64,000 nt of DNA from Aquiflexum lacus (GCF_015476655.1 NZ_JABFHF010000008.1:62001-126000); one strand, 5' to 3'. Shown: positions 18,769-27,739, counted from the stretch's first letter. Program-made: numbers and translations. Notes: generated by a model from the sequence alone, not told the origin.

Positions 18769-20214
18769 ATGGAGAATATGCTTAAAAATATTAGAATCAT
18801 TCTTTTGGCCTTTACAGCTGGTATTGCTGGTGCATGGGCATTTCAACAATTTTCAAACAATGAAATGGTCACCGAGACCAATGAAATATTACAGAGGGAG
18901 ACCCCGAAGTACCAAGTTGATTATTTGGAATCGCCACGGGAAATTGTCGAGAATCCGGTTTCATTTGTGGAAGCTTCAGAAAAAAGTACCCCATCAGTGG
19001 TTTTTATCAAGAATTTTTCGGGAACTGACCAAAGAAGATATAGTATATTCGATTATTTTTTTGGTACTGGTCCACAACAAAGGGTAAGTACAGGTTCTGG
19101 TGTCATTATCAGTAAAGATGGCTATATCATCACCAACAACCATGTGGTAGATAGGGCAGAAACTATTGAAGTGGTCCATCAAAAAAGAACCTATCCTGCC
19201 AAATTGATCGGCACGGACAAAAATACAGATATCGCGGTGTTAAAAGTGGGAACTGATAACCTGCCGGCTATTCAACTGGGCAGTAGTAGAAACCTCAGAA
19301 TCGGTGAATGGGTCATCGCAGTAGGTAACCCCTTTAACCTTACCTCCACAGTGACTGCAGGAATTGTCTCTGCCAAAGAAAGACAGATCAACATCCTAGG
19401 AGGTGAATTTCCTTTGGAATCATTTATTCAAACGGATGCCCCCATCAATCCTGGGAATTCAGGAGGTGCCTTGGTCAATATCCAGGGTGAATTGGTAGGG
19501 ATCAATACCGCGATTCTTTCCCGAACAGGGTCTTATACTGGATATGGATTTGCGGTACCGGTTGATATTGCCATGAAAATCGCCAATGACCTTATCAAAT
19601 TCGGTGAAGTACAAAAAGCCATTCCGGGAGTGGAGGTGGTGGAAATTACACCTGAACTCGCAGAAGAAATGGGACTTAAAACCTTGGATGGTGTCATCAT
19701 CACGCATGTGGTCAGAGAAGGTGCAGGTGAAAAAGCAGGACTTCAGCGCAATGATGTCATTACCAAGATTGAAGACATTAATATTACTGGAAAAGGAAGT
19801 TTTGAGGAAGTTCTCTCATACTATTATCCCGGAGATAGAATCAATGTTCAGTTCCAAAGGAAAAATGACAATAAAACCGCAAAAATTGCTTTACAAAACT
19901 TGGAGGGAGGAATTGGAATTATCAAACGAGAGTTTTACTCCTCAGCTTTATTGGGTGCCCAACTGGAAGCTGTGAATACCCTAGAAAAAGATCGACTTGG
20001 AATTGATTTTGGAATAAAAATTACCGGTATGACCCGAGGCTATTTGAGGGATTTGGGACTTAATAATGGTTTTGTCATCACCCAAATCAACGGTGACCCT
20101 GCGAAAAATCCGGAGGAAGTCGGAAAACTCCTTGAAAAATTCAGCGGAAGACTCAGGTTGGAGGGGGTATCTCCAAATGGTCAACCCTTTATGCAATCCT
20201 ACAATGTGAGATAA
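18769..20214 (+). CDS. DegP/HtrA-family trypsin-like serine protease
   Basis: A 481-residue envelope protease/chaperone. An N-terminal hydrophobic segment (residues 6-25) serves as signal or membrane anchor. The trypsin-like domain has the triad His125 (TNNHVVD), Asp154 (NTDIAVL) and Ser231 (NPGNSGG). Two PDZ regions follow, at about 260-345 and 385-475; the second is less conserved. It degrades or refolds damaged periplasmic proteins. The start could also be the ATG at 18778. It is transcribed away from dxr and no operon partner is tight (80 bp to the next gene). Confidence 0.92.
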   Translation: MENMLKNIRIILLAFTAGIAGAWAFQQFSNNEMVTETNEILQRETPKYQVDYLESPREIVENPVSFVEASEKSTPSVVFIKNFSGTDQRRYSIFDYFFGTGPQQRVSTGSGVIISKDGYIITNNHVVDRAETIEVVHQKRTYPAKLIGTDKNTDIAVLKVGTDNLPAIQLGSSRNLRIGEWVIAVGNPFNLTSTVTAGIVSAKERQINILGGEFPLESFIQTDAPINPGNSGGALVNIQGELVGINTAILSRTGSYTGYGFAVPVDIAMKIANDLIKFGEVQKAIPGVEVVEITPELAEEMGLKTLDGVIITHVVREGAGEKAGLQRNDVITKIEDINITGKGSFEEVLSYYYPGDRINVQFQRKNDNKTAKIALQNLEGGIGIIKREFYSSALLGAQLEAVNTLEKDRLGIDFGIKITGMTRGYLRDLGLNNGFVITQINGDPAKNPEEVGKLLEKFSGRLRLEGVSPNGQPFMQSYNVR

Positions 20215-20294
20215 ATTGCTTAAATTAAAGGCATGCAAATAAATCTTGAACCCTCCATTTTAGAAATGTTAAAACTTTAATCCCCAAGACTACC

Positions 20295-20711
20295 ATGAAA
20301 ATTCTCCCTCCTACTTGTGAAAAATGTTTTGATGATTTCCAACAAGCTTTAGATGAATTGAGGGAAGTAATCAGACCTTTTAAGAATATCCCTCTTGATC
20401 CTAAAACCCAACACAAAGTCATCAGAACCTTTGAATTGACTCATGAACTTGCATTGAACACAATGGGTGAATTTTTTAAAAAACAAGGAAGACGCCCATT
20501 TTCAGGCTCAAGAGATGTGACAGTAGAAGCTTTCAACGAGGACTTGATTGACAATGGCAAAGGTTGGTTGGACATCATCATAGAAAGAATAAAATTCAAT
20601 CCTTTATACCCTGAGGACTATGAAGCTGAATTCAGTCATAACATTATCAAAAAGCATATACTTTTATTGGAAAACTTTGAGAGGAAAATGATTGGAAAAT
20701 TGAACAATTGA
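20295..20711 (+). CDS. Nucleotidyltransferase substrate-binding-like protein (HI0074 family), orphan
   Basis: A 138-residue all-helical protein. The segment VIRTFELTHELALNTMGEFFKKQG followed by SGSRDVTVEAFNEDLI, DNGKGWLDIIIERI and a YEAEFSHNII helix matches the HI0074/NTase_sub_bind pattern. In characterised cases this protein pairs with a small MNT nucleotidyltransferase (HI0073) as a two-gene HEPN/MNT-like module. No MNT gene with a GSxxxG-DxD signature is next to it, so it is an orphan or acts with a distant partner. The usual tyrosine or arginine residues of HEPN RNases are not evident. (The longest quoted helix is interrupted here only for description.). Confidence 0.65.
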   Translation: MKILPPTCEKCFDDFQQALDELREVIRPFKNIPLDPKTQHKVIRTFELTHELALNTMGEFFKKQGRRPFSGSRDVTVEAFNEDLIDNGKGWLDIIIERIKFNPLYPEDYEAEFSHNIIKKHILLLENFERKMIGKLNN

Positions 20712-20826
20712 TAAGCTGAAAAAATATTTTAAAAATATTTGATCTGACTTGTCGCACTTATACAAAATTTTTCGTCAGGGGAGAGTAGCGTTTTTACAAT
20801 ATCATTTTCTTTAACCGTTATTTGCC

Positions 20827-22110
20827 ATGAAAACAACCCTACTTTCCCTTATCAGCCGACCGCTCAATTTGGTTTTGGCGCTCATGATGTTTTTGGTTTT
20901 ACCTTCCTGTCATGATGAAGTAAGCAGTACAGTAACGTACAGAACTTCCATCCCCGTTTATCTTGAAATGAGTACTGTCAGAGCTTCAGACATCATTATC
21001 GAACAAGGAAGAGAACTGGACAATCCAGGCAAAATTTACATTTATGGGGATTTTTTATTTATCAATGAACCCAATAAAGGAATTCACATCCTTGACAACT
21101 CTAACCCTGCTTCTCCGGTAAATATCAATTTCATCAACATCCCCGGAAATGTAGATTTGGCTGTGAATACAGATATTCTTTATGCCGATAGTTATGTGGA
21201 TTTACTTGCTTTTGACATTTCAGATCCAAGAAACATCAAACAAGTAAACAGGGTTGAAGATGTATTTATGCATATGTACAGCAACCATGCGACCAATACC
21301 ATAATCACCTGGAAAGACACGGTAATGACTGCTGACTCGGATATGATGTGGGGTTGGCAGGGAAGATGGGGTGGGATGTGGATGGCTGAGTCTTCTGATG
21401 CGAGTTTCAGCGGTAACAGAGGAGGTGCTCAAAGTTATGGCCAAGGTGGTTCTATGGCGAGATTCACTTTGATGAGTGGTCACCTTTATGCCGTGGATGA
21501 ATATAGCCTTAGGGTATTTGATGTCATGCAAGAAGATGATCCCAAACATCTCAAAAACATAGATTTGGGTTGGGGAATTGAAACAATCTTTCCATTCAAG
21601 GACAAACTTTTTATCGGCTCAAACACAGGTATGCATATCTATGATGCCAGCAATCCATCTGATCCAAAAGTCATGTCAGTATACCAACACATCACTGCCT
21701 GTGATCCTGTGGTAGTAAATGATGTGCATGCATTTGTCACGTTAAGATCGGGCATGTTTTGCAGGATGGGAGTAGATGAACTTCAAGTGGTCGACATTAC
21801 GAATTTATATCAACCCACTTTAGTCAAGGCTTACCCCATGTTGAATCCTCATGGATTGGCATTGGCAGGAGATTATTTATATGTGGCTGAGGGAGAACAT
21901 GGGCTCAAAAGCTTTAATGTGGAAGATGTTTTCAACATTGACAAAAACCAATTGGAGTTCCTGAAATCTATGAAATCGGTGGACATCATTCCAGGTCCAA
22001 AATCATTGATCGTCATAGGACCTGATGGAGTTTGCCAGTTTGATTATTCTACCCCGTCTGTGCTAAAGCCATTGAGTTGTATTCAGGTTAAAAACCCGGT
22101 CATTGTTTGA
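20827..22110 (+). CDS. LVIVD-repeat lipoprotein
   Basis: A 427-residue lipoprotein. The signal peptide ends in a lipobox with LPSC (Cys about 28). At least six LVIVD-type beta-propeller units follow, for example GIHILDNSNPASPV, DLLAFDISDPRNIK, SLRVFDVMQEDDPK, GMHIYDASNPSDPK and ELQVVDITNLYQPT. A low-complexity Trp/Gly/Met-rich insertion (about 175-200) interrupts the propeller. LVIVD proteins are surface or periplasmic and usually of unknown function. Nothing nearby suggests a pathway, and the downstream barrel gene (80 bp) may be co-transcribed. Confidence 0.85.
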   Translation: MKTTLLSLISRPLNLVLALMMFLVLPSCHDEVSSTVTYRTSIPVYLEMSTVRASDIIIEQGRELDNPGKIYIYGDFLFINEPNKGIHILDNSNPASPVNINFINIPGNVDLAVNTDILYADSYVDLLAFDISDPRNIKQVNRVEDVFMHMYSNHATNTIITWKDTVMTADSDMMWGWQGRWGGMWMAESSDASFSGNRGGAQSYGQGGSMARFTLMSGHLYAVDEYSLRVFDVMQEDDPKHLKNIDLGWGIETIFPFKDKLFIGSNTGMHIYDASNPSDPKVMSVYQHITACDPVVVNDVHAFVTLRSGMFCRMGVDELQVVDITNLYQPTLVKAYPMLNPHGLALAGDYLYVAEGEHGLKSFNVEDVFNIDKNQLEFLKSMKSVDIIPGPKSLIVIGPDGVCQFDYSTPSVLKPLSCIQVKNPVIV

Positions 22111-22189
22111 TCATATAATTCCTTCCAAAGGTTAGACCCTATGGAATGTTTACTTTAATTGAAATCCAATCTTTAGAAAGTAAAATTTG

Positions 22190-22813
22190 ATGAAAAAAGA
22201 AATTCCAATGTTACTTTTTATGGTTTTCCTATTAGGTTACAGCCCTGCATTTTCTCAAAATGGGAACTATATAAATCATACTGAGTTCGGGCCTATGATT
22301 GGCAGGTTAAAGGTTTGGGATAATAATTTTGAAACACGAGTGAATTTTTCATTCCAATCCTTTAATGGTGTAAGAATTGACAAGAACCATGCAGTAGGAT
22401 TTTTAGTGGGATTGGATACTTATCCGAATTTCAATTTGGTCCCCATGGCTTTTGGTTGGAGGGGATTTTTGGACAATGGAAAAAGGAATACTCCTTTTGC
22501 AGGTTTTGATATCGGAAAGGGATCAGCGATTTTGGAAAAAAGAGATGTCAACGAATGGAGTGAGACATGGTATGAAGGCGGATTTTTGGTCAGTCCCCAA
22601 ATAGGTGTCAAAAGAAACTCCAAAAAAAGAAACCATGCCTTTACTTGGAGTTTGGGATTTAAAAGACAGCATGCCTTCTTTTATGAAGGGGTAAGGGATT
22701 TTTTTGGTACCACAAACAGTCCAGGCAGCAATTTACCGCTGGGTTTCAGTTCTGTCCGGGAAGAATCTTATGTATTCAATAGTCTATTGCTTAAATGGGG
22801 GCTTATGTTTTAA
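22190..22813 (+). CDS. Secreted outer-membrane protein, unknown function
   Basis: A 207-residue protein with a signal peptide (MKKEIPMLLFMVFLLGYSPA, cleavage near FSQ). The mature part consists of alternating aromatic/polar strands (LLKWGLMF at the very end, C-terminal Phe), as in a small eight-strand barrel. I do not recognise a named family. The ATG at 22190 is the start; the TTG just before it is not needed. An intrinsic terminator begins 4 bp after the stop. Confidence 0.7.
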   Translation: MKKEIPMLLFMVFLLGYSPAFSQNGNYINHTEFGPMIGRLKVWDNNFETRVNFSFQSFNGVRIDKNHAVGFLVGLDTYPNFNLVPMAFGWRGFLDNGKRNTPFAGFDIGKGSAILEKRDVNEWSETWYEGGFLVSPQIGVKRNSKKRNHAFTWSLGFKRQHAFFYEGVRDFFGTTNSPGSNLPLGFSSVREESYVFNSLLLKWGLMF

Positions 22814-22816
22814 ATA

Positions 22817-22851
22817 AAAGAGGGTGTTCCAAAATCGGAAACACCCTCTTT
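22817..22851. terminator. Bidirectional intrinsic terminator
   Basis: AAAGAGGGTGTT at 22817-22828 pairs with AACACCCTCTTT at 22840-22851, followed by more T residues. It lies between convergent barrel genes and can serve both. Confidence 0.88.
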
Positions 22852-22869
22852 TTTTAAATTTTATAATTT

Positions 22870-23478
22870 TTAATTCCGCCACTTACCTCCACCTACATAA
22901 AATCCAAGTGCTACGCCCAAATAACTGTTTCCGGTTTCACCGATTACTGTACCTTGTGAATTGACCAAATCAGATTTTGGAACCAAATTATAATCCAGAG
23001 ATAATCTGAATTTACCAGCTTCAAAACCTGCTCTAAGTACAGGTGCAAATGCAGTATTAGCAGACAATCCTCCATAATCGTCAGGGTCATTTGTTGTATC
23101 TACCTCCACAGAAGCAAAAGTCATCCAGCCTAGTCCTGCGCCCACAAAAGGCGCAAAATTGCTACCTTCCGACTTGAAATAATAATCGTATGTCAAAACA
23201 TACGAACCATTGACACTCACTTTTCCTGTGGCATCATCAGTATTGGAAAAATAAACCAGATCCCTTACCATGGCAGCACCTCCTATTCTTAAACCAATAT
23301 TCATATTGTCCTGAATGTTGTATTTGGGTTCCAAATAAAACAAAAGCCCTCCTCCACCTGACATCGGAACGGTATAACCTAGATCCAACCCAACCCGGAA
23401 CTTACCTTTTTCCTGTGCATTCACCGTGGTAATCACACCAAATAAGAGCAATACGAAAACTACTATTACGTTTTTCAT
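22870..23478 (-). CDS. Small outer-membrane beta-barrel protein, tandem copy 1
   Basis: A 202-residue protein with a signal peptide (cleavage near VNAQ). It is followed by an eight-strand barrel pattern starting FRVGLDLGYTVPM and ending YLGVALGFYVGGGKWRN. It is about three quarters identical by eye, over the full length and without gaps, to the 23706-24314 gene, so the two are tandem paralogues. Function is unknown; OmpX/OmpW-like barrels are the nearest structural idea. Its upstream gap contains a dead fragment of an ABC ATPase gene, which shows how the duplication arose. Confidence 0.8.
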   Translation of the reverse strand: MKNVIVVFVLLLFGVITTVNAQEKGKFRVGLDLGYTVPMSGGGGLLFYLEPKYNIQDNMNIGLRIGGAAMVRDLVYFSNTDDATGKVSVNGSYVLTYDYYFKSEGSNFAPFVGAGLGWMTFASVEVDTTNDPDDYGGLSANTAFAPVLRAGFEAGKFRLSLDYNLVPKSDLVNSQGTVIGETGNSYLGVALGFYVGGGKWRN

Positions 23479-23588
23479 AACATTATTTTTAAATTAAGAA
23501 TAAGGTAAATTTAACATTTTTTAACTTAATCGAGCGAAAATATGATTGAAATATTTTGTTTGAAAAATGACAATTTCTTAACCTAAAC

Positions 23589-23690
23589 ATACTAGTAGTT
23601 AATGGATTGGTCAAAAAATATGGAAAACATAATGTCGTCAACAAAATTACTTGCCAATCGGATGGAGGAGAAGAAATCAGTTTATTAGGC
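23589..23690 (+). pseudogene. Remnant of a duplicated ABC ATPase gene 5' end
   Basis: Codons from 23589 read ILVVNGLVKKYGKHNVVNKI and onward to LLG. They match the first 34 codons of the intact ABC ATPase gene at 24438 (MLDVNGLVKKYGKQNAVNNI and onward). The start codon is ATA instead of ATG, about a third of the residues have changed, and similarity stops just before the Walker A motif, where the sequence runs into the 3' flank of the second barrel gene. It is a non-functional by-product of the tandem duplication that made the two barrel genes. Confidence 0.88.
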
Positions 23691-23705
23691 TTATATTTTT
23701 ATTGC

Positions 23706-24314
23706 TTAATTCCTCCACTTACCTCCACCCACATAGAATCCAATTGCAATTCCCAAGTAGGCGTTACCAGTTTCGCCAATTACAGTTCCTTGTGAATTAA
23801 CGAGGTCAGATTTTGGTACAATATTGTAATCTAAGGAAAATCTGAATTTTGCCGCTTCAAATCCCGCCCTTAAGACCGGGGCAATGGTAGATCTAGTACC
23901 CAAAAAACCAAAATCTTCCGGGTCTGCTGTAGTTTCCCAATCTAAACTTGCAAATCTCATCCATCCTATTCCCCCTCCTACAAATGGTGCAAAACTACTT
24001 CCCTCAGTTTTGAAGTAATAATCATAGGTCAAAACATAAGAGATATTGACACTTATTTTTGCTGAGCCAGCATTTGTGTTGGAAGAATATACAATATCCC
24101 TTAACATGGTAGCACCACCGATTCTCAAACCAATATTCATATTTTCTCGAATATTGTACTTAGGCTCCAAATAATACAAGAGCCCTCCCCCGCCTGCCAT
24201 TGGAACGGTATATCCTAAATCCAATCCAACCCTGAATTTCCCCTTTTCCTGGCCATTGGCAGTAAAGGTAAAACCAAAAATCAGGACAGCTAAAACTACA
24301 ATTACGTTTTTCAT
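23706..24314 (-). CDS. Small outer-membrane beta-barrel protein, tandem copy 2
   Basis: A 202-residue paralogue of the 22870-23478 product with the same signal peptide layout (cleavage near ANGQ) and identical ends (YVGGGKWRN). The frame extends to 24392, but the ATG at 24314 lines up exactly with the start of copy 1 and begins the signal peptide. It lies in its ancestral position, divergent from the ABC ATPase gene across 123 bp. Differences from copy 1 cluster in predicted loops (around residues 75-90 and 125-140), as expected for surface-exposed parts. Confidence 0.8.
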   Translation of the reverse strand: MKNVIVVLAVLIFGFTFTANGQEKGKFRVGLDLGYTVPMAGGGGLLYYLEPKYNIRENMNIGLRIGGATMLRDIVYSSNTNAGSAKISVNISYVLTYDYYFKTEGSSFAPFVGGGIGWMRFASLDWETTADPEDFGFLGTRSTIAPVLRAGFEAAKFRFSLDYNIVPKSDLVNSQGTVIGETGNAYLGIAIGFYVGGGKWRN

Positions 24315-24437
24315 AGTATGATTTTTTATAGTTAAAATAAAGTAAATCAAAGTAAAAATAACAATTTTAGACTCAATGGAACACAAATACAATTGAAATG
24401 TTTAATATTTGAAAATTAAAATTTTTATTCTTGAGAC

Positions 24438-25154
24438 ATGTTAGACGTAAATGGTTTGGTCAAAAAGTACGGTAAGCAAAACGCCGTCAATAACATTACC
24501 TTTCAATTGGATGGAGGAGAAGTAGTCGGTTTATTAGGTCCCAATGGTGCTGGGAAAAGCACGACTATGAAATGTATCGTTGGGTTACTTAGAAAAACTG
24601 CCGGTGAAATCACCATCGGTGGACATGACCACTTGTCGGTGGCTGCCAAAAGACTTTTCTCCTACATTCCTGAGACTCCTCACGTATATGACCTTTTGAC
24701 CATCAAGGAACATTTGCAATTTATTGCCCAAGCTTATTCGGTCAAAGATTGGCAAGCCAAAGCCAAAGAATGGATGAAACTCTATGACCTTACTGATAAA
24801 CAGGACAAACTGGGCCGGGATCTTTCCAAGGGCATGAGACAAAAAGTTTCCATCTGCTGTGCCCTGCTGCCTGATCCTCAGGTTTTATTTTTTGATGAGC
24901 CCATGATCGGACTAGATCCAAAAGCCATCAAAAATACCAAAAGAATTTTCAAGGAATTGAAAGAAAAAGGAAAGACCATTTTGGTAAGCACCCATTTGAT
25001 AGATGGTGTAGAAAACATTGCCGACCGGATCATGATTATGAAAGATGGCAATATCATTGGCAATGATACGCTAACAAACCTTAAGGCCACTTTCAACAGT
25101 GGTGCAGATTCATCTTTGGAGGATTTATTTTTAGAATTGACAAAGGATGAATGA
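24438..25154 (+). CDS. ABC transporter ATP-binding protein
   Basis: A 238-residue nucleotide-binding subunit. It has Walker A GPNGAGKST at 34-42, a Q-loop region, the signature LSKGMRQKV, Walker B VLFFDEP with the D-loop GLDP, and the switch His in VSTHLIDG. The pattern (MLDVNGLVKKYG start, short length) is of the ABC-2/exporter type. The permease gene starts 8 bp before its stop, so the two are translationally coupled and form an exporter. A copy of its first 34 codons was duplicated to 23589. Confidence 0.94.
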   Translation: MLDVNGLVKKYGKQNAVNNITFQLDGGEVVGLLGPNGAGKSTTMKCIVGLLRKTAGEITIGGHDHLSVAAKRLFSYIPETPHVYDLLTIKEHLQFIAQAYSVKDWQAKAKEWMKLYDLTDKQDKLGRDLSKGMRQKVSICCALLPDPQVLFFDEPMIGLDPKAIKNTKRIFKELKEKGKTILVSTHLIDGVENIADRIMIMKDGNIIGNDTLTNLKATFNSGADSSLEDLFLELTKDE

Positions 25155-26790
25155 GTTTAGACTTTTGCTCCGAAAGGATCTTTTTATCCTGATCAACAAT
25201 ATCAAACTGATTCTCAAGAATCCCTTACGATTATTGCCATATCTATTTGTAGTTGGCTATTTCAGCTTTTTTTACCTCAGAAGAGGGACAAGAAAAACAG
25301 ATACAGGAGACTTGGATATGGATCAGTTCCAGGATGCAGCAGATCAGATTGGCGAAGTTAGTTTTGGGCAACAGAATCTCTTGGGAGGAGTCACGTTGTT
25401 AGCTTTGGGCTTTTTGATGTTCCAATTGTACAAGGCTACCAAAAAGAATGTCAGTTTTTTCAGCATGGCAGATGTCAACCTTTTGTTCACTTCTCCTGTG
25501 GCTCCTGCAAAAATCCTGCTTTACTATATGATCAGATCGATCTTCCCGGCAGTGGGTGGCAGTTTTATTTTTGTTTTATACAGCACCGCCCAACTCAATG
25601 AAATGTATGATTTCAACATTTGGAACCTCTTGTTGATGTCAATGGGATTGACCTTATTTTTCTTTATCCTCTCCCCTATCCGGTTTTTGGTCTACACCCT
25701 CAATACCAAATATGATATTTTACCTTATGTCAAAAACGGGGTTTTCGCATTGGGTGGAATTTTATCTTTGATGATATTGATTCCAGGTATGATGGCGGAA
25801 AAATTCTGGCAGGGAATGTTTGCTTGGATTGGGTCCAAATGGTTTGATTTCTTCCCTTTGGTGGGTTGGAGCCGGGGAATCATTACCTATTTAGGACATG
25901 AAAATATCTGGATTGCTTTTGGGTTCATTGCAGTTTATGTGCTCTCATTCTTGCTGATCTTGAATCTCGTGATTGTCCATTCAGGATATTATTATGAAGA
26001 TGTGTTGGAATCCACCAAATCCAATGAGGAAGTCAAAGAAAAAGTAAAGGGCAAGCGGGAAGCTTCAGAGTCTTCCATGAGCCTTAATACCAAAAAGAAA
26101 CTCGACCTCAAGGATTTCGGAACCGGTGCGGTTGCGCTTTATTGGCGAAATTATGTTCACAGTTCAAGACAGGATTTCCATCCACTTTTTGGGCTGTATG
26201 GGTTGATATTTGCGGGAATTGGTATTGTGATGGCCGTCCTGTCCAATTTTGACTGGTTCAATCACGCCATCATCTATGGGTATTTGGCCACCATGCTGGG
26301 ATTTTATTTTCTTTCCGGAATGGGCCGTACCAATGTAGGAGACCTTAAAAAACCGTTTTTTATCCTAATCCCTGCTTCCTGGCCTTCCAAGTTCTGGAAT
26401 ATTATCAAATTGGATATTTACCAGACTTTAATCTTTGCGGTGATCCTGATCATCCCAACAGTCCTTATTGCACAGTTGAGTTGGGGGTTGATGGTTCTTT
26501 TTCCATTTTGTTTGGGAACATTTTACATTGCCGGGTTTGCTATTACCCTGACAACTCAGGTAGGGTTTGACGAGGGTTGGGACCGGAAATTAATCAAGCC
26601 ATTGATTGTGGGTGGGGTTATATTTTTCGGTATTCTACCCTCAATGGCTGCAGGAGTTTTTGCGTACATCATCTCCAAACAAGTAGTTTATGCTTTTCTG
26701 GGTACAGGAATGGGAATGACCTTAGTCGCAGCAGTCATGCTTCATGTAGCTTTAGATATTGTGAGTAGGTTGGAGTTTAAGGAGATTTGA
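25147..26790 (+). CDS. ABC exporter permease (putative ABC exporter domain)
   Basis: A 547-residue integral membrane protein with about eleven to twelve hydrophobic helices in two sets, separated by a charged cytoplasmic linker at roughly 295-325 (EEVKEKVKGKREASES). The second set follows a YWRNYVHSSRQD segment. It belongs with the large Bacteroidota ABC-export permeases rather than the classic ABC-2 fold. The substrate is unknown. The start codon lies within the ATPase gene (8-bp overlap). It ends just before repeat-rich intergenic DNA. Confidence 0.85.
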   Translation: MNEFRLLLRKDLFILINNIKLILKNPLRLLPYLFVVGYFSFFYLRRGTRKTDTGDLDMDQFQDAADQIGEVSFGQQNLLGGVTLLALGFLMFQLYKATKKNVSFFSMADVNLLFTSPVAPAKILLYYMIRSIFPAVGGSFIFVLYSTAQLNEMYDFNIWNLLLMSMGLTLFFFILSPIRFLVYTLNTKYDILPYVKNGVFALGGILSLMILIPGMMAEKFWQGMFAWIGSKWFDFFPLVGWSRGIITYLGHENIWIAFGFIAVYVLSFLLILNLVIVHSGYYYEDVLESTKSNEEVKEKVKGKREASESSMSLNTKKKLDLKDFGTGAVALYWRNYVHSSRQDFHPLFGLYGLIFAGIGIVMAVLSNFDWFNHAIIYGYLATMLGFYFLSGMGRTNVGDLKKPFFILIPASWPSKFWNIIKLDIYQTLIFAVILIIPTVLIAQLSWGLMVLFPFCLGTFYIAGFAITLTTQVGFDEGWDRKLIKPLIVGGVIFFGILPSMAAGVFAYIISKQVVYAFLGTGMGMTLVAAVMLHVALDIVSRLEFKEI

Positions 26791-26805
26791 AAAGGGTTGT
26801 TGTTG

Positions 26806-26829
26806 GATGTCCGATGACGGATGACCGAT
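26806..26829 (+). repeat. Inverted-repeat partner, left side of the pentapeptide gene region
   Basis: A 24-bp GATGTCCGATGACGG-type segment that matches the reverse complement of 28007-28030 in 22 of 24 positions. A purine-rich GAAGACGG short tandem follows (about 26843-26868). The remaining intergenic DNA up to 27169 is low-complexity pyrimidine-rich sequence and the palindromes listed separately; no gene is visible. Confidence 0.7.
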
Positions 26830-26894
26830 ATTGAGTTAGACTGAAGACAGAAGACGGAAGACGGAAGAATCCGCACCCAGAACCCATAATTATG

Positions 26895-27026
26895 AAACCT
26901 TTGAGGTCTTCCCATCCGCGACGTCAGGACCTCGAAGGTTTTAATTCTAAAAAAAACATCTAAGTTCCCAAATAAGCGTACTCCTTACCCTTAAGACCTT
27001 CGAGGTTAAAAAAAACCTCAAAGGTC
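26895..27026. repeat. Two palindromic ACCTTYGAGGT elements
   Basis: AAACCTTTGAGGTC (26895-26908) faces GACCTCGAAGGTTT (from 26928). GACCTTCGAGGTT (26995-27007) faces AACCTCAAAGGTC (27014-27026) with a six-A loop. The same dyad recurs at 42498-42531. They are REP-like intergenic hairpins of unknown function. Confidence 0.75.
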
Positions 27027-27169
27027 GCTTCTCCTTCTTTCTTGGTTCTTAGCTCTTGTCTCCCCGATATTCGGGACAGGCTTTGTTTCTAATCTCTCGC
27101 TTCTCGGTTCTCGCTTCTTTCTCATTTCTCAAATCTTAAATCTAAATTCTACAATCTACAATCTGATCC

Positions 27170-27739
27170 TCACTCCACCACAATCCCATACTTTAGCAAC
27201 AATCCCGGCAATCCATTCAAGGCAAACTTTGCTTTTTTGATCCTGTTGGTTTGGGGATCGATGATGAAATTTTTGGCATTTCTGAGATCAGCTTTTTCCA
27301 GAATAGTATTTTCAAATATAGCTCCATTGAGATCCGAACCTTGAAAATCAGCTCCAGTTAAATCCGCCTCAACAAAATCAGTTTCAAACAATCGGCAGTT
27401 CTTGAATGTGATATTTTTCAACTTGCATTGATAAAATGAGGTGTTGTCCAACAGGCAATTTTCAAAATCAAGATCCAAACCTATCCCTTCACATTTATCA
27501 AAGCGCAAACCCAAAAGCTTACAATCCTTGAATTTCACCTCTTGCATGGCAGTTTTAAAGAGTTTGGCCAAACTCAGGTTACATCCCAAAAACTCACAAT
27601 CCAAAAATCTGGAACCTGAAAGATCGACTTCTGAGAAATTGCAGTTCTTAAAAGTACAGGATTCATATTCTCCTTTTTGGAATAAGGTATGAGTAAAACC
27701 CTTATTGGAAAAAATCTGGTCTTGGTGGTAGTCTGACAT
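27170..27739 (-). CDS. Pentapeptide-repeat protein
   Basis: A 189-residue protein built of A(D/N)LXX-type pentapeptides over nearly its whole length (for example SCTFKNCNFSEVDLSGSRF, then ADLTGADFQGSDLNGAIF and EKADLRNAK). This predicts a right-handed quadrilateral beta-helix. Length and cysteine-rich C(E/K)F steps resemble Qnr/McbG-like gyrase-protecting proteins, but sequence alone cannot show gyrase binding and many such proteins have other or unknown roles. No signal peptide, so cytoplasmic. It is isolated between two repeat-rich gaps. Confidence 0.88.
   Translation of the reverse strand: MSDYHQDQIFSNKGFTHTLFQKGEYESCTFKNCNFSEVDLSGSRFLDCEFLGCNLSLAKLFKTAMQEVKFKDCKLLGLRFDKCEGIGLDLDFENCLLDNTSFYQCKLKNITFKNCRLFETDFVEADLTGADFQGSDLNGAIFENTILEKADLRNAKNFIIDPQTNRIKKAKFALNGLPGLLLKYGIVVE

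Noticed and set aside
20712-20826. AAAATATTTT-type palindrome as a terminator
   Set aside because: Only A/T pairs, too weak to call in AT-rich DNA.
23607-23795. Reading the ABC ATPase fragment as a small functional gene of 62 codons
   Set aside because: It lacks an ATG at the homologous position, ends before Walker A and runs into the antisense of the barrel gene; a duplication remnant explains it.
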